Of a stretch of DNA of 64,000 nucleotides, positions 25,128 to 32,716 are shown piece after piece. The translations under genes were made by a program, and so were the position numbers. The DNA is taken from NCBI RefSeq assembly GCF_017255185.1, contig NZ_JAFKCZ010000001.1:186001-250000 (forward strand), read 5' to 3'. Source of the DNA: Parahaliea mediterranea. Its GTDB lineage: Bacteria > Pseudomonadota > Gammaproteobacteria > Pseudomonadales > Halieaceae. The first letter of the stretch is position 1; each line of letters starts with the position of its first letter. Below the pieces are notes generated by a model. That model made no database searches, was not told the origin of the DNA, and worked only from the letters and a program-made list of their open reading frames with translations.

Positions 25128-26834
25128 TCACGAGGGGATGCGCTCGCTGCGTTTGAATCGTTGCTCCTGGACAAAGCGCGGCAGCTGCTGCAGGGGAATG
25201 GCCGGACTGTAGTAGAACCCCTGTACCTCATGGCACAGTTGTTGGCGCAGGAACTCCACCTGCTCGAAAGTTTCGGCGCCTTCGGCGATAACCTTCATCG
25301 ATAGCCGGCGTGCCATTTCGATGATCATCGTGCACACCGCCACCTGCTGCGGGTTATGCGGTAGTTCGCGTACGAAGGCCGCATCCACCTTGAGCGCGGC
25401 AATGGGCAGCTCGGTGAGGTGGGACAGCTGGGAAAAGCCCGTGCCGAAATCGTCCAGCGAGAACGAAATACCGAGCAGGCGCAGCTCGTCCATCCGTGCC
25501 TTGATGGCGCCGGGGCTTTTGAGAATGGTACTTTCGGTGAGTTCCAGCTCCAGGCGCCCCGCGTCCGCACCGGTGCGCTCGAGAATGTCCTTGATCACTC
25601 CGAGGAAGCGTTCGTCCTGGATCTGCGAAAACGAGACGTTCACCGCCACGTCGACATTGCCCAGCCCCTGTTCCTCCAGCCAATTGATGGCAAAGCAGGC
25701 GTGCTGGATCACTTGGTAGCCGATGGTTTTCATCAGCCCCATATCCTCGCACTCGGCGAGGAATTCCCCCGGGCAAAGCAGACCGCGTTCGGGGTGGTTC
25801 CAGCGCAACAGGGCTTCGAGGCCGGCCAGTTGACCCGTGGCCAGGTCTACCCGGGGCTGGTAGTGCAATTCGAACTGGTTCTTGCGCGCCGCGGTGCGCA
25901 GCTCCGCGGCCAGACTATTGCCGCCCGCGGCGTCAAACTGGATTTGGCCGCAGTAGCGGATGAACTTGCTGCCAGCCACCGATTTGGCCTGCAACATGGC
26001 GCCGCGGGCGGCCTCGACGATGTCGGAAAACTCCAGCCCGTCCTCGGGGAACAGGGCGGCGCCGATACTGACGTCCACCGAAACCTGATGCTCATTGAGA
26101 ATGACCGGTGTCGCCAGGGACTTGAGCATTTTTCCGGCGATTATCTCCACGTCCGCGGCGGAGCTCACATCCTCCAGCACCACGGCGAATTCGTCCCCGC
26201 CAAGCCGCGCCAGGCTGTCGGTGTTGCGCAGCTTATTGGATAGCCGGCGCGAGAGGGTCTTGATCAGCAGGTCGCCGTTGTTTTCGCCGTAGTGGTCGTT
26301 GATATTGGAGAAGCGGTCGATGTTGACGTAGAGCAGGGCGGTGTTGAAGCTGTAGCGCCGCGAGCGCTCCATCGCGCGCTCCAGGTGGGCGCGAAAGCCG
26401 AGGCGGTTCAGGGCGCCGGTCAGGCTGTCGCGATTGGACAGCTGCTCGATCTGCATCCGCGCCTGCTTCAGCTGGATGCTGTAATCCAGTACCCGGTGCA
26501 CCAGCGCGTCCTGCAGCTGTCCCCGCGCCAGATAGTCTTGGGCGCCGTAGTCCCGCAGGCGGTTGGCCATGTCGCCGCTCGGCTCTTCCAGCAGCATAAT
26601 GATGGGGGTGGAGACATGATGTTTCTGGGCCAGGCGCAGCAGGTACTCGGTTTCCGGCCCCTCGGCCATGATCACCGCGTCGATGTTGGGGTCCAGCAGG
26701 GCCTCGAGCGGGCGCTCCATGGAGTCGGCGCTGGCAAGTGAGAAGCGGGAGGGCTGGGCGCGCTCCAGGCAGGCCGACAGAACCAGGTGATCCGCCCGGT
26801 TCTCGGATATGATCAGAACGGTGTGCTGTTCCAC
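25128..26834 (-). CDS. Pseudo-receiver GGDEF-EAL protein
   Basis: This 568-residue protein has an N-terminal receiver-like domain (HTVLIISENRADHLVLSACL) in which the phospho-acceptor Asp is missing (IDAVIMAEGPETE), so it is probably not phosphorylated. The GGDEF domain keeps ARLGGDEF and an upstream RNTD, the canonical RxxD inhibitory c-di-GMP site five residues before the motif. The EAL domain has EALLRWNHPERG, VAVNVSFSQIQ, ELTESTIL, DDFGTGFSQLSHL and AALKVDAAFV. It lies 87 bp upstream of the REC-GGDEF-EAL gene on the same strand. The two share domain order but differ in receiver and I-site, which suggests distinct inputs. Confidence 0.92.
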   Translation of the reverse strand: MEQHTVLIISENRADHLVLSACLERAQPSRFSLASADSMERPLEALLDPNIDAVIMAEGPETEYLLRLAQKHHVSTPIIMLLEEPSGDMANRLRDYGAQDYLARGQLQDALVHRVLDYSIQLKQARMQIEQLSNRDSLTGALNRLGFRAHLERAMERSRRYSFNTALLYVNIDRFSNINDHYGENNGDLLIKTLSRRLSNKLRNTDSLARLGGDEFAVVLEDVSSAADVEIIAGKMLKSLATPVILNEHQVSVDVSIGAALFPEDGLEFSDIVEAARGAMLQAKSVAGSKFIRYCGQIQFDAAGGNSLAAELRTAARKNQFELHYQPRVDLATGQLAGLEALLRWNHPERGLLCPGEFLAECEDMGLMKTIGYQVIQHACFAINWLEEQGLGNVDVAVNVSFSQIQDERFLGVIKDILERTGADAGRLELELTESTILKSPGAIKARMDELRLLGISFSLDDFGTGFSQLSHLTELPIAALKVDAAFVRELPHNPQQVAVCTMIIEMARRLSMKVIAEGAETFEQVEFLRQQLCHEVQGFYYSPAIPLQQLPRFVQEQRFKRSERIPS

Positions 26835-27195
26835 TGGTGCCCCTGCATCGTCCTCTCCCGCAGCGATTTGTTACTGTTGTCCCGCCTGGGAGTCCCGGAT
26901 GGCTTGCCCGCTAATTCTATATATAACATGAAGTTATACGCGGGTTCTTAGCGAAATTCTAGTGAATGTTTGTTAAATAGTGCCGTGGCCGAGAGTGCTG
27001 GCAGGGAACAGTTGCCCGTTGGGATTGATTGATTGGTGCCTGAGGATACTAAAAGGCGGGTGGCGCCGAAGGCCGGAATAGCGCCGGTTTTCGCCGCCAT
27101 TGCCCGGCGTGGAACACCGGGCAATGGCGCGGCGGGCGCCGTTCGCCCGGTGGGCGATGCCGGTCCGGGAGGCGAAGCCGTGTGAGCTTGCGCGG
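26835..27195. other. Intergenic region with a strong hairpin
   Basis: No gene is supported. A 13-bp perfect stem, CGCCATTGCCCGG at 27095-27107 with CCGGGCAATGGCG at 27117-27129 and a 9-base loop, lies downstream of the DUF6746-like gene in its direction of transcription. There is no U-tract. A smaller inverted repeat, TATAAC-ATGAA-GTTATA at about 26922-26938, lies upstream of the pseudo-receiver GGDEF-EAL gene and could be an operator or promoter part. Confidence 0.6.
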
Positions 27196-27579
27196 CTACC
27201 GACCGGTCAGCTGGCGACTGCGTTTCAGGTAGTCCAGGCCGTTGTGGCGCACGCGATCGCCCTGGAGTTGCTCCGACCCGAGGTGGACCTCCTCCAGTGT
27301 CGCGGCAATGTCGTCCAGTTCCTGGTCCAGGCGCTGGAGGGCGTTTTCCAGGGTGTAGCTGAGTTGGTGGATCTTGCCCATGTCCGCGTCGCTCAATGCG
27401 TCTTTGGCGAGCAGTGTCGCCAGGTATTCATTGTAGGCCTCGAGGTTGCTCAGGGCCTCCGTCACCGTGGCCGAAGGCGCCCCCTGGTAGTGGTCGAAGC
27501 GCTGTTCGTCGGCGCCGGCACCGGCGGCGAAAAAAAGAAGGGGGGCGGAAATTGCCAGGGCGGCCGCGGTTGCTTTCAT
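27196..27579 (-). CDS. Small exported DUF6746-like protein
   Basis: This 127-residue protein has a signal peptide (MKATAAALAISAPLLFFAAG, cleavage near AGA-DEQ). The mature helical part (EQRFDHYQGAPSATVTEALS, IHQLSYTLENALQRLDQELD) resembles the DUF6746 family of small periplasmic proteins, from memory of that family. ATG 27579 is chosen because an AAGG ribosome site precedes it and the signal peptide starts there. The function is unknown; the mature chain looks like a helical hairpin. Confidence 0.75.
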   Translation of the reverse strand: MKATAAALAISAPLLFFAAGAGADEQRFDHYQGAPSATVTEALSNLEAYNEYLATLLAKDALSDADMGKIHQLSYTLENALQRLDQELDDIAATLEEVHLGSEQLQGDRVRHNGLDYLKRSRQLTGR

Positions 27580-27720
27580 GGGATACCTTGAAATGTAAAT
27601 GGGAATCATTGCTGGTTGCGGCAAGGTAAGCGATTCGCCGTCGCTTTACAAGTCTTCGGCTATTGTGCGGCCTGGGCGCTGTGGGGCGGAGGTCGGTTAT
27701 CGGACGCTGCGCTTGGCCCG

Positions 27721-28215
27721 CTAGCGGCAGCGGGTGCAGCGAAATACCGGGATGTCGCGGTCGGTGCGGGCCTGGTACTCGTCGAAATCGGGGTACAGCG
27801 AGAGCAGGTGAGGCCACAGTTCGGCTTTTTCTTCGGCGCTGACCTGGCGCGCCTCGTATGCGTGTTCCTGGCCGTCCACCATAATGTGTACCCGGGGGTG
27901 GGCTTTCACATTGTAATACCAGGCGGGATTGCGCGGCATGCCGCCCTGCGAGGCGACCATCAGCTTGTCGTCCCCGTGGGGCAGGTGGATCAGGGCAATG
28001 CGTCGCGGCTTGCCCGATTTCGCTCCCGTGGTGGTGACCACGCACACGGGGTAGCCGCCGGGGAAGGTGTTCATGATGCGGCCCTTGCTGGCGCGGAACC
28101 CGGCCACCTGAATACGTGTGGCCCATTTCAGGAAGAAGCGTACCACGGGGACTTGCCGGTCTGTTATGGGGCGCACGTCTTCGCGCCGCGTGTTCACGTA
28201 ATCGTATTGTTTCAC
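27721..28215 (-). CDS. Ddn-like nitroreductase family deazaflavin (F420)-dependent oxidoreductase
   Basis: This protein of about 165 residues has the split-barrel fold of the Ddn/FDOR-B group: FLKWATRIQVAGFRASKGRI, NTFPGGYPVCVVTTTGAKSG with PRRIALIHLPHGDD, then GMPRNPAWYYNVKAHPRVHI. These are the family's cofactor-binding blocks. The GTG at 28215 is chosen because similarity begins at VKQYDYVNTRREDV; no upstream ATG fits. Family members use F420H2 to reduce quinones or other acceptors. It is divergent from nadA. Presence in a proteobacterium together with an LLM-family enzyme raises the question whether the host makes F420. Confidence 0.82.
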   Translation of the reverse strand: MKQYDYVNTRREDVRPITDRQVPVVRFFLKWATRIQVAGFRASKGRIMNTFPGGYPVCVVTTTGAKSGKPRRIALIHLPHGDDKLMVASQGGMPRNPAWYYNVKAHPRVHIMVDGQEHAYEARQVSAEEKAELWPHLLSLYPDFDEYQARTDRDIPVFRCTRCR

Positions 28216-28338
28216 TGCCAAAGCCCTTGTTATTGCTGTTGTTGTCCCCACTTTACTGTACAAGAGGCAAATTTCCAGCCCGCCAAACTGTGGTAAACTG
28301 GGCAGGCCCAACTGTATGAACCCTCCGCAGTACATCCT

Positions 28339-29412
28339 ATGAGTCTAGCTTCCGAAAAACTGGAATCGATCCGCCAGCAGGTGCAACATCATCTGGACCG
28401 CGCCGAGCGCAGCCAGCTCTCCCCCGACCAGGAGGAGGCGCTGAAGGCGCGCATCAAACAGCGCCTGGCCGCGGAAAACGCGGTGATCGTGGCGCATTAC
28501 TACACGTCGCCGGCCATCCAGGCGCTGGCCGAGGAGACCGGTGGCTGCGTGTCCGACTCGCTGGAAATGGCGCGCTTTGGCCACGATCACCCGGCCCGCA
28601 CCCTGGTGGTTGCCGGCGTGAAGTTCATGGGCGAGACCGCCAAGATTCTCACCCCCGACAAGCGGGTGTTGATGCCCACCCTGGAGGCCACCTGTTCCCT
28701 GGACCTGGGCTGCCCCGCGGATGAGTTCGCCGCGTTTTGCGACGCCCACCCGGATCGCACCGTGGTGGTGTACGCCAATACCTCCGCGGCGGTGAAGGCG
28801 CGCGCTGACTGGGTGGTGACTTCCAGTATCGCGCTGGATGTGGCGGAGCACCTGGCCGCCCGTGGCGAGAAAATTATCTGGGCGCCGGACAAGCACCTGG
28901 GCGACTACGTGCGCAGGGAAACCGGCGCCGACATCCTGATGTGGGATGGCGCCTGTATCGTGCACGAGGAGTTCAAGGCCCGCGGGATCGCCGACCTGAA
29001 GCAGGTCTACCCGGACGCGGCGGTACTGGTGCACCCGGAGTCCCCCGCTCCGGTATTGGAGCTGGCCGACCGGGTGGGTTCCACCACCCAGATCATTCGC
29101 GCCGCCCAGGAGATGGACAACGAGCGTTTCATCGTCGCCACCGACCAGGGTATTTTCTACAAGCTGCAGCAGCAGGCGCCGGACAAGGAATTCCTGATTG
29201 CGCCCACCGCGGGCAAGGGGGCTACCTGTCGCAGTTGCGCCAACTGCCCGTGGATGGCGATGAACGAGCTGGAGGCGTTGGCCGGGGTGTTCGACCGGGA
29301 CGACAACGAAGTTTTCGTCGACGCGGCCCTGGGCGAGCGGGCCATGGTGCCCCTGCGGCGCATGCTGGATTTTGCCGCGCAGCTCAAGGTTGCGGTCAAG
29401 GGCAAGGCCTGA
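28339..29412 (+). CDS. nadA: Quinolinate synthase A
   Basis: NadA condenses iminoaspartate with dihydroxyacetone phosphate to quinolinate in NAD synthesis and carries a [4Fe-4S] cluster. The 357-residue product has the expected ligand cysteines: Cys119 ([11 protein letters not shown]), Cys206 ([11 protein letters not shown]) and the CRSCANCP group at 297-303. Substrate motifs [16 protein letters not shown] and [12 protein letters not shown] are intact. No nadB or nadC is adjacent. REP-like palindromes follow the stop. Confidence 0.97.
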   Translation: MSLASEKLESIRQQVQHHLDRAERSQLSPDQEEALKARIKQRLAAENAVIVAHYYTSPAIQALAEETGGCVSDSLEMARFGHDHPARTLVVAGVKFMGETAKILTPDKRVLMPTLEATCSLDLGCPADEFAAFCDAHPDRTVVVYANTSAAVKARADWVVTSSIALDVAEHLAARGEKIIWAPDKHLGDYVRRETGADILMWDGACIVHEEFKARGIADLKQVYPDAAVLVHPESPAPVLELADRVGSTTQIIRAAQEMDNERFIVATDQGIFYKLQQQAPDKEFLIAPTAGKGATCRSCANCPWMAMNELEALAGVFDRDDNEVFVDAALGERAMVPLRRMLDFAAQLKVAVKGKA

Positions 29413-29448
29413 GGCCGTTCGCTTTTTGGTGGGGGCGCCGTCGCCTTT

Positions 29449-29626
29449 GGTCGAATGAATTCGACCCTACATGGGTGAGACCGCACCTTGTGCGGCGGAG
29501 GGGAGGCCCCTTTTTTAGGGCCGTTTATTTCGTCCGCGCCGTGGCCGGGTGACGCCGTGCATCGGTCGAATGAATTCGACCCTACGCGGGCGGGCGCGCT
29601 CCCTGTAGGGCGCAATTTATTGCGCC
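29449..29626. repeat. Three REP-like palindromes downstream of nadA, including a GGCGCAAT variant
   Basis: Copies lie at 29449-29470 and 29564-29585 (both minus orientation, ending CTAC) and at 29605-29626 (plus). The third keeps GTAG but its stem is GGCGCAAT-TT-ATTGCGCC, so both arms changed together. The whole 29413-29717 gap holds nothing else recognisable. Confidence 0.85.
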
Positions 29627-29717
29627 GCTTCCTATCGTCGCCCCTCATTGCAGCGCTTTGCGGTTGAATCCGTCCCGGCAGGCCGGTTGCAACCGGCCCG
29701 ACGGGTGGCTTTGATCG

Positions 29718-31190
29718 CTACAGGTCCATCTGCTCGCGCAGCTTGGCGATATCCTGCAACCGCTGGTTGATTTTCGCCGTGGTGGGATAGTCGCTGCGGG
29801 TCAGTTTCAGGGCGTAGTTCAACTGTTTTTCCGCCTGGTCCAGCACGCCGTTGAGGATGAAGTACTCGGCCCGGGACTGGTGCAGGCCGACAATGTTGCC
29901 CGACAGCCCCTGCACTTCAGCCAGCAGGTACCACAGAGAGGGGTCATTGGGCCTGCGCTTGCTCTGTTCCACCAGCACTTCCTCCGCCACGTGGGCCTGC
30001 TGGTCGCGCATCAGCGCCTTGGCGTAGGTCATGGTCAGCGGGTGGTTGCCGGGCGAGCGCTTCAGTCGTTTGGCCAGCTTTTCCGCGGCCTGGTCCGCCT
30101 GATTGCGGGCCATATCGATCTCGGCATCGGCAATCAGGTATTCCAGCCGCGAAGGGTCGTCGGACCAGATGGTGTCCAGTTCCAGGCTGGCCTCGTCGGC
30201 CCGGCCCGCCGCGGTCAGGGCCAGCACCAGGCCGTAGCGCGAGGCTTCGGGGGAGCGGGTCGTGCCGTCGAGTTCGCTGCGGAACTTCTGTACCGCCTCC
30301 TCTGGCGTGTCGGCCAGCTGATTCACTACCCGGGCGCGCATCAACTGGTATTCCAAATTGACCGCCGGCGGCCGTTCAGGGTATTGGCGGGCCCGGTTGC
30401 GGGTGTCGGCGATCCGGTTTTCCGACAGCGGGTGCGTGCGCAGGAATTCCGGTATCCGGTTGCCGCTGGTATAGCGGGTGGCCTGTAGCATGCGCTCGAA
30501 CATGGCGGGTGCCGCGCGTGGGTCCATGCCCGCGTCGACCAGGGTCTGCATGCCCACCCGGTCCGCCTCCGCCTCGTTGCTGCGACTGTAGCGCAGCGCG
30601 GAGTCCTGGGCCGCGGCCTGTGCCGCCGACAGCGCCGCCATGCCGGCGTCGCCGCCCGCCGTGGCCATGAGTACGAAGCCCGCGAGCATGGCCGCCAGGT
30701 TCAGCGGCGTCTGGGCCTTCTGGAATTCCACCCGGCGGGAAAAGTGCCGCTGGCTGAGGTGGGCGATCTCGTGGGCCAATACGGTGGCCAGTTCGTCCTC
30801 GGTCTGGGCGTAGAGCAGCAGGCCGTTGTGTACCCCGATGACCCCGCCGGGCACGGCGAAGGCATTGATCGTGGGGTTGTCCACCACCACCAGGTCCACC
30901 CGGCGGTCCTGCAGCTGGCTGTGCGTGACCAGGCGATAGATCAGGTTCTCGAGGTAGTCGAACAGCAGCGGGTCATCGACGGTGGGCACCTGGCTGCGGA
31001 AGATGCGCAGCCAGGTGCGCCCCAGCTGGTGCTCGTATTCCGCCGAGAACAGGCTGGTGCTGGCCTCGCCCAGGTTGGGCAGTTTCAGGTCCTCGGTGCG
31101 CTGTGCCGACGCCGGACCCGACGCCAGCGCGAGTGCCAGGGCAAGGCTCAGCGGGCGCAGGGCGGATTGTAGGGAATAACGCTTGGGCAC
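29718..31190 (-). CDS. bepA: Periplasmic M48 metalloprotease with TPR domain (BepA type)
   Basis: BepA is a periplasmic protease/chaperone that maintains the outer membrane, mainly LptD assembly. The 490-residue product has a signal peptide (LRPLSLALALALASGPASA), the zinc motif HEIAH in LATVLAHEIAHLSQRHF, the third ligand Glu in SNEAEADRVGMQ, and the THPLSENRIADTR loop. The C-terminal half is TPR-like. Length matches the family (about 487). It is divergent from the tusA-like gene; a shared promoter region lies at 31191-31391. Confidence 0.94.
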   Translation of the reverse strand: MPKRYSLQSALRPLSLALALALASGPASAQRTEDLKLPNLGEASTSLFSAEYEHQLGRTWLRIFRSQVPTVDDPLLFDYLENLIYRLVTHSQLQDRRVDLVVVDNPTINAFAVPGGVIGVHNGLLLYAQTEDELATVLAHEIAHLSQRHFSRRVEFQKAQTPLNLAAMLAGFVLMATAGGDAGMAALSAAQAAAQDSALRYSRSNEAEADRVGMQTLVDAGMDPRAAPAMFERMLQATRYTSGNRIPEFLRTHPLSENRIADTRNRARQYPERPPAVNLEYQLMRARVVNQLADTPEEAVQKFRSELDGTTRSPEASRYGLVLALTAAGRADEASLELDTIWSDDPSRLEYLIADAEIDMARNQADQAAEKLAKRLKRSPGNHPLTMTYAKALMRDQQAHVAEEVLVEQSKRRPNDPSLWYLLAEVQGLSGNIVGLHQSRAEYFILNGVLDQAEKQLNYALKLTRSDYPTTAKINQRLQDIAKLREQMDL

Positions 31191-31391
31191 AGGGAGATCA
31201 CATCAAAGGGCTGCGGGGTCGCCTCTATTGTACGTCATGGGCCACACCTCGCGGAATTTGGCTTCTCACCAGCTCGAATCTGGGCTTTCATCAGCTAAGA
31301 GTGGCCCGCGGCGGAAAAGTTCAGACTCTGTTGGGCGGGCAGGAGTGAATGGATATACTGGGCGCCGCATTAATTGATGGTAGTGCCCTTG

Positions 31392-31625
31392 ATGACCGAG
31401 CCCGCAGTACAGGAAGTGGACGCCACAGGCCTGCAATGTCCCATGCCGCTGTTAATGGCAAAGCGGGCCCTCAACGGCCTGGCCAGTGGCGAGCAGTTGC
31501 GCGTGATCGCCACTGATCGCGGTTCGGTGCGTGACTTCCAGGTCTTCGCCGAGCAGTCCGGCCACCGGCTGCTGGCCTCCGGGGAGCAGGATGGGGTCTA
31601 CATCCACCTGCTGCAGAAGGCCTGA
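31392..31625 (+). CDS. TusA/SirA family sulfur-carrier protein
   Basis: This 77-residue protein has the family signature EVDATGLQCPMPLLMAKRAL, with the CPxP Cys that carries persulfide sulfur, and the compact beta-alpha-beta-alpha length. ATG 31392 (MTEPAVQ) is chosen on family length; ATG 31377 would add five residues and neither has a strong ribosome site. It is 5 bp upstream of the AI-2E-type permease gene. Whether it is TusA of tRNA thiolation or another paralogue cannot be told. Confidence 0.85.
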   Translation: MTEPAVQEVDATGLQCPMPLLMAKRALNGLASGEQLRVIATDRGSVRDFQVFAEQSGHRLLASGEQDGVYIHLLQKA

Positions 31626-31630
31626 TCGCC

Positions 31631-32713
31631 ATGCTGGAAATATTCAACAAGTGGTACCAGCGCTACCTGTTCGAGGAAGAATCGATCCTGCTGCTGGTGC
31701 TGCTCACCGTCAGCGTGGTGTTGCTGATGACCATCGGCGACATCCTGGCGCCGGTACTCGCCGCCATTGTCCTGGCCTACCTGATGCAGGGGGTGGCCAT
31801 CCAGTTGCAGCGCCACGGCCTGCCGCAGTGGGTGGGGGTGAGTGTCGCCTTCCTGGTATTTGTCGGCGCCTTTTTCGGCTTCATCTTTGGCCTGCTGCCG
31901 CTGGCCTGGCGCCAGTTGCTGGCCCTGGCGGCGGAGATGCCGCGCATGCTGGAACAGGGCCGCGACCTGCTCGGCGTGCTGCCCGCGCGCTATCCCGAGT
32001 TCGTCGGCGAAAAGCAGTTGAACCAGGTGATGTCCATGGCCCAGACCGAGCTGGCTGAGTTTGGCCAGACCCTGGTCACCCGCTCCCTGGCGACTATTCC
32101 CAGCATCCTTACCGTGCTGGTGTACGTCATTCTGATTCCCATACTGGTGTTTTTCTTTCTCAAGGACCGGCAGCAGATCCTCGCCTGGTGCGGCAGTTTC
32201 CTGCCCCGGGAGCGCCCCCTGTTGCGGCGTATCTGGGGTGAAATGAACATGCAGGTGGCCAACTACGCCCGCGGCAAGGTGCTGGAAATCCTGATCGTCG
32301 GCGCCACCAGCTACGTGTGCTTCGTGTGGATGGGGCTCAATTACGCCGCGCTGCTCGCCCTGTTGGTGGGCCTGTCGGTGATTATTCCCTATATCGGCGC
32401 GGCCCTGGTGACCCTGCCGGTGGTGATCGTCGCCTATTTTCAATGGGGCTTTACCAGTGAATTTTATTACCTGGTGCTGGTCTACTTCATCATCCAGGCC
32501 CTGGACGGCAACGTACTGGTGCCTCTGCTTTTTTCCGAAGCCGTGAACCTGCACCCGGTGGCCATCATCCTCGCGGTGCTGTTCTTTGGTGGTATCTGGG
32601 GGCTGTGGGGCGTGTTCTTTGCCATTCCCCTGGCGACCCTGATCAAGGCAATTATCAACGCCTGGCCGACCCGGACGGAAGAGCCGGGCCAATCCCTACA
32701 AACAACGGAGTAA
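31631..32713 (+). CDS. AI-2E/PerM family transporter
   Basis: This 360-residue integral membrane protein has an N-terminal hydrophobic pair (ILLLVLLTVSVVLLMTIGDI, then IVLAYLMQGVAI), a central soluble stretch and a C-terminal membrane block including LNYAALLALLVGLSVIIPYI and the family motif DGNVLVPLLFSEAVNLHP. The family includes PerM and YdiK, exporters or permeases of mostly unknown substrate. It sits between a TusA-like gene (5 bp) and an M16 protease gene (3 bp) in an apparent operon. Confidence 0.9.
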   Translation: MLEIFNKWYQRYLFEEESILLLVLLTVSVVLLMTIGDILAPVLAAIVLAYLMQGVAIQLQRHGLPQWVGVSVAFLVFVGAFFGFIFGLLPLAWRQLLALAAEMPRMLEQGRDLLGVLPARYPEFVGEKQLNQVMSMAQTELAEFGQTLVTRSLATIPSILTVLVYVILIPILVFFFLKDRQQILAWCGSFLPRERPLLRRIWGEMNMQVANYARGKVLEILIVGATSYVCFVWMGLNYAALLALLVGLSVIIPYIGAALVTLPVVIVAYFQWGFTSEFYYLVLVYFIIQALDGNVLVPLLFSEAVNLHPVAIILAVLFFGGIWGLWGVFFAIPLATLIKAIINAWPTRTEEPGQSLQTTE

Positions 32714-32716
32714 GCG

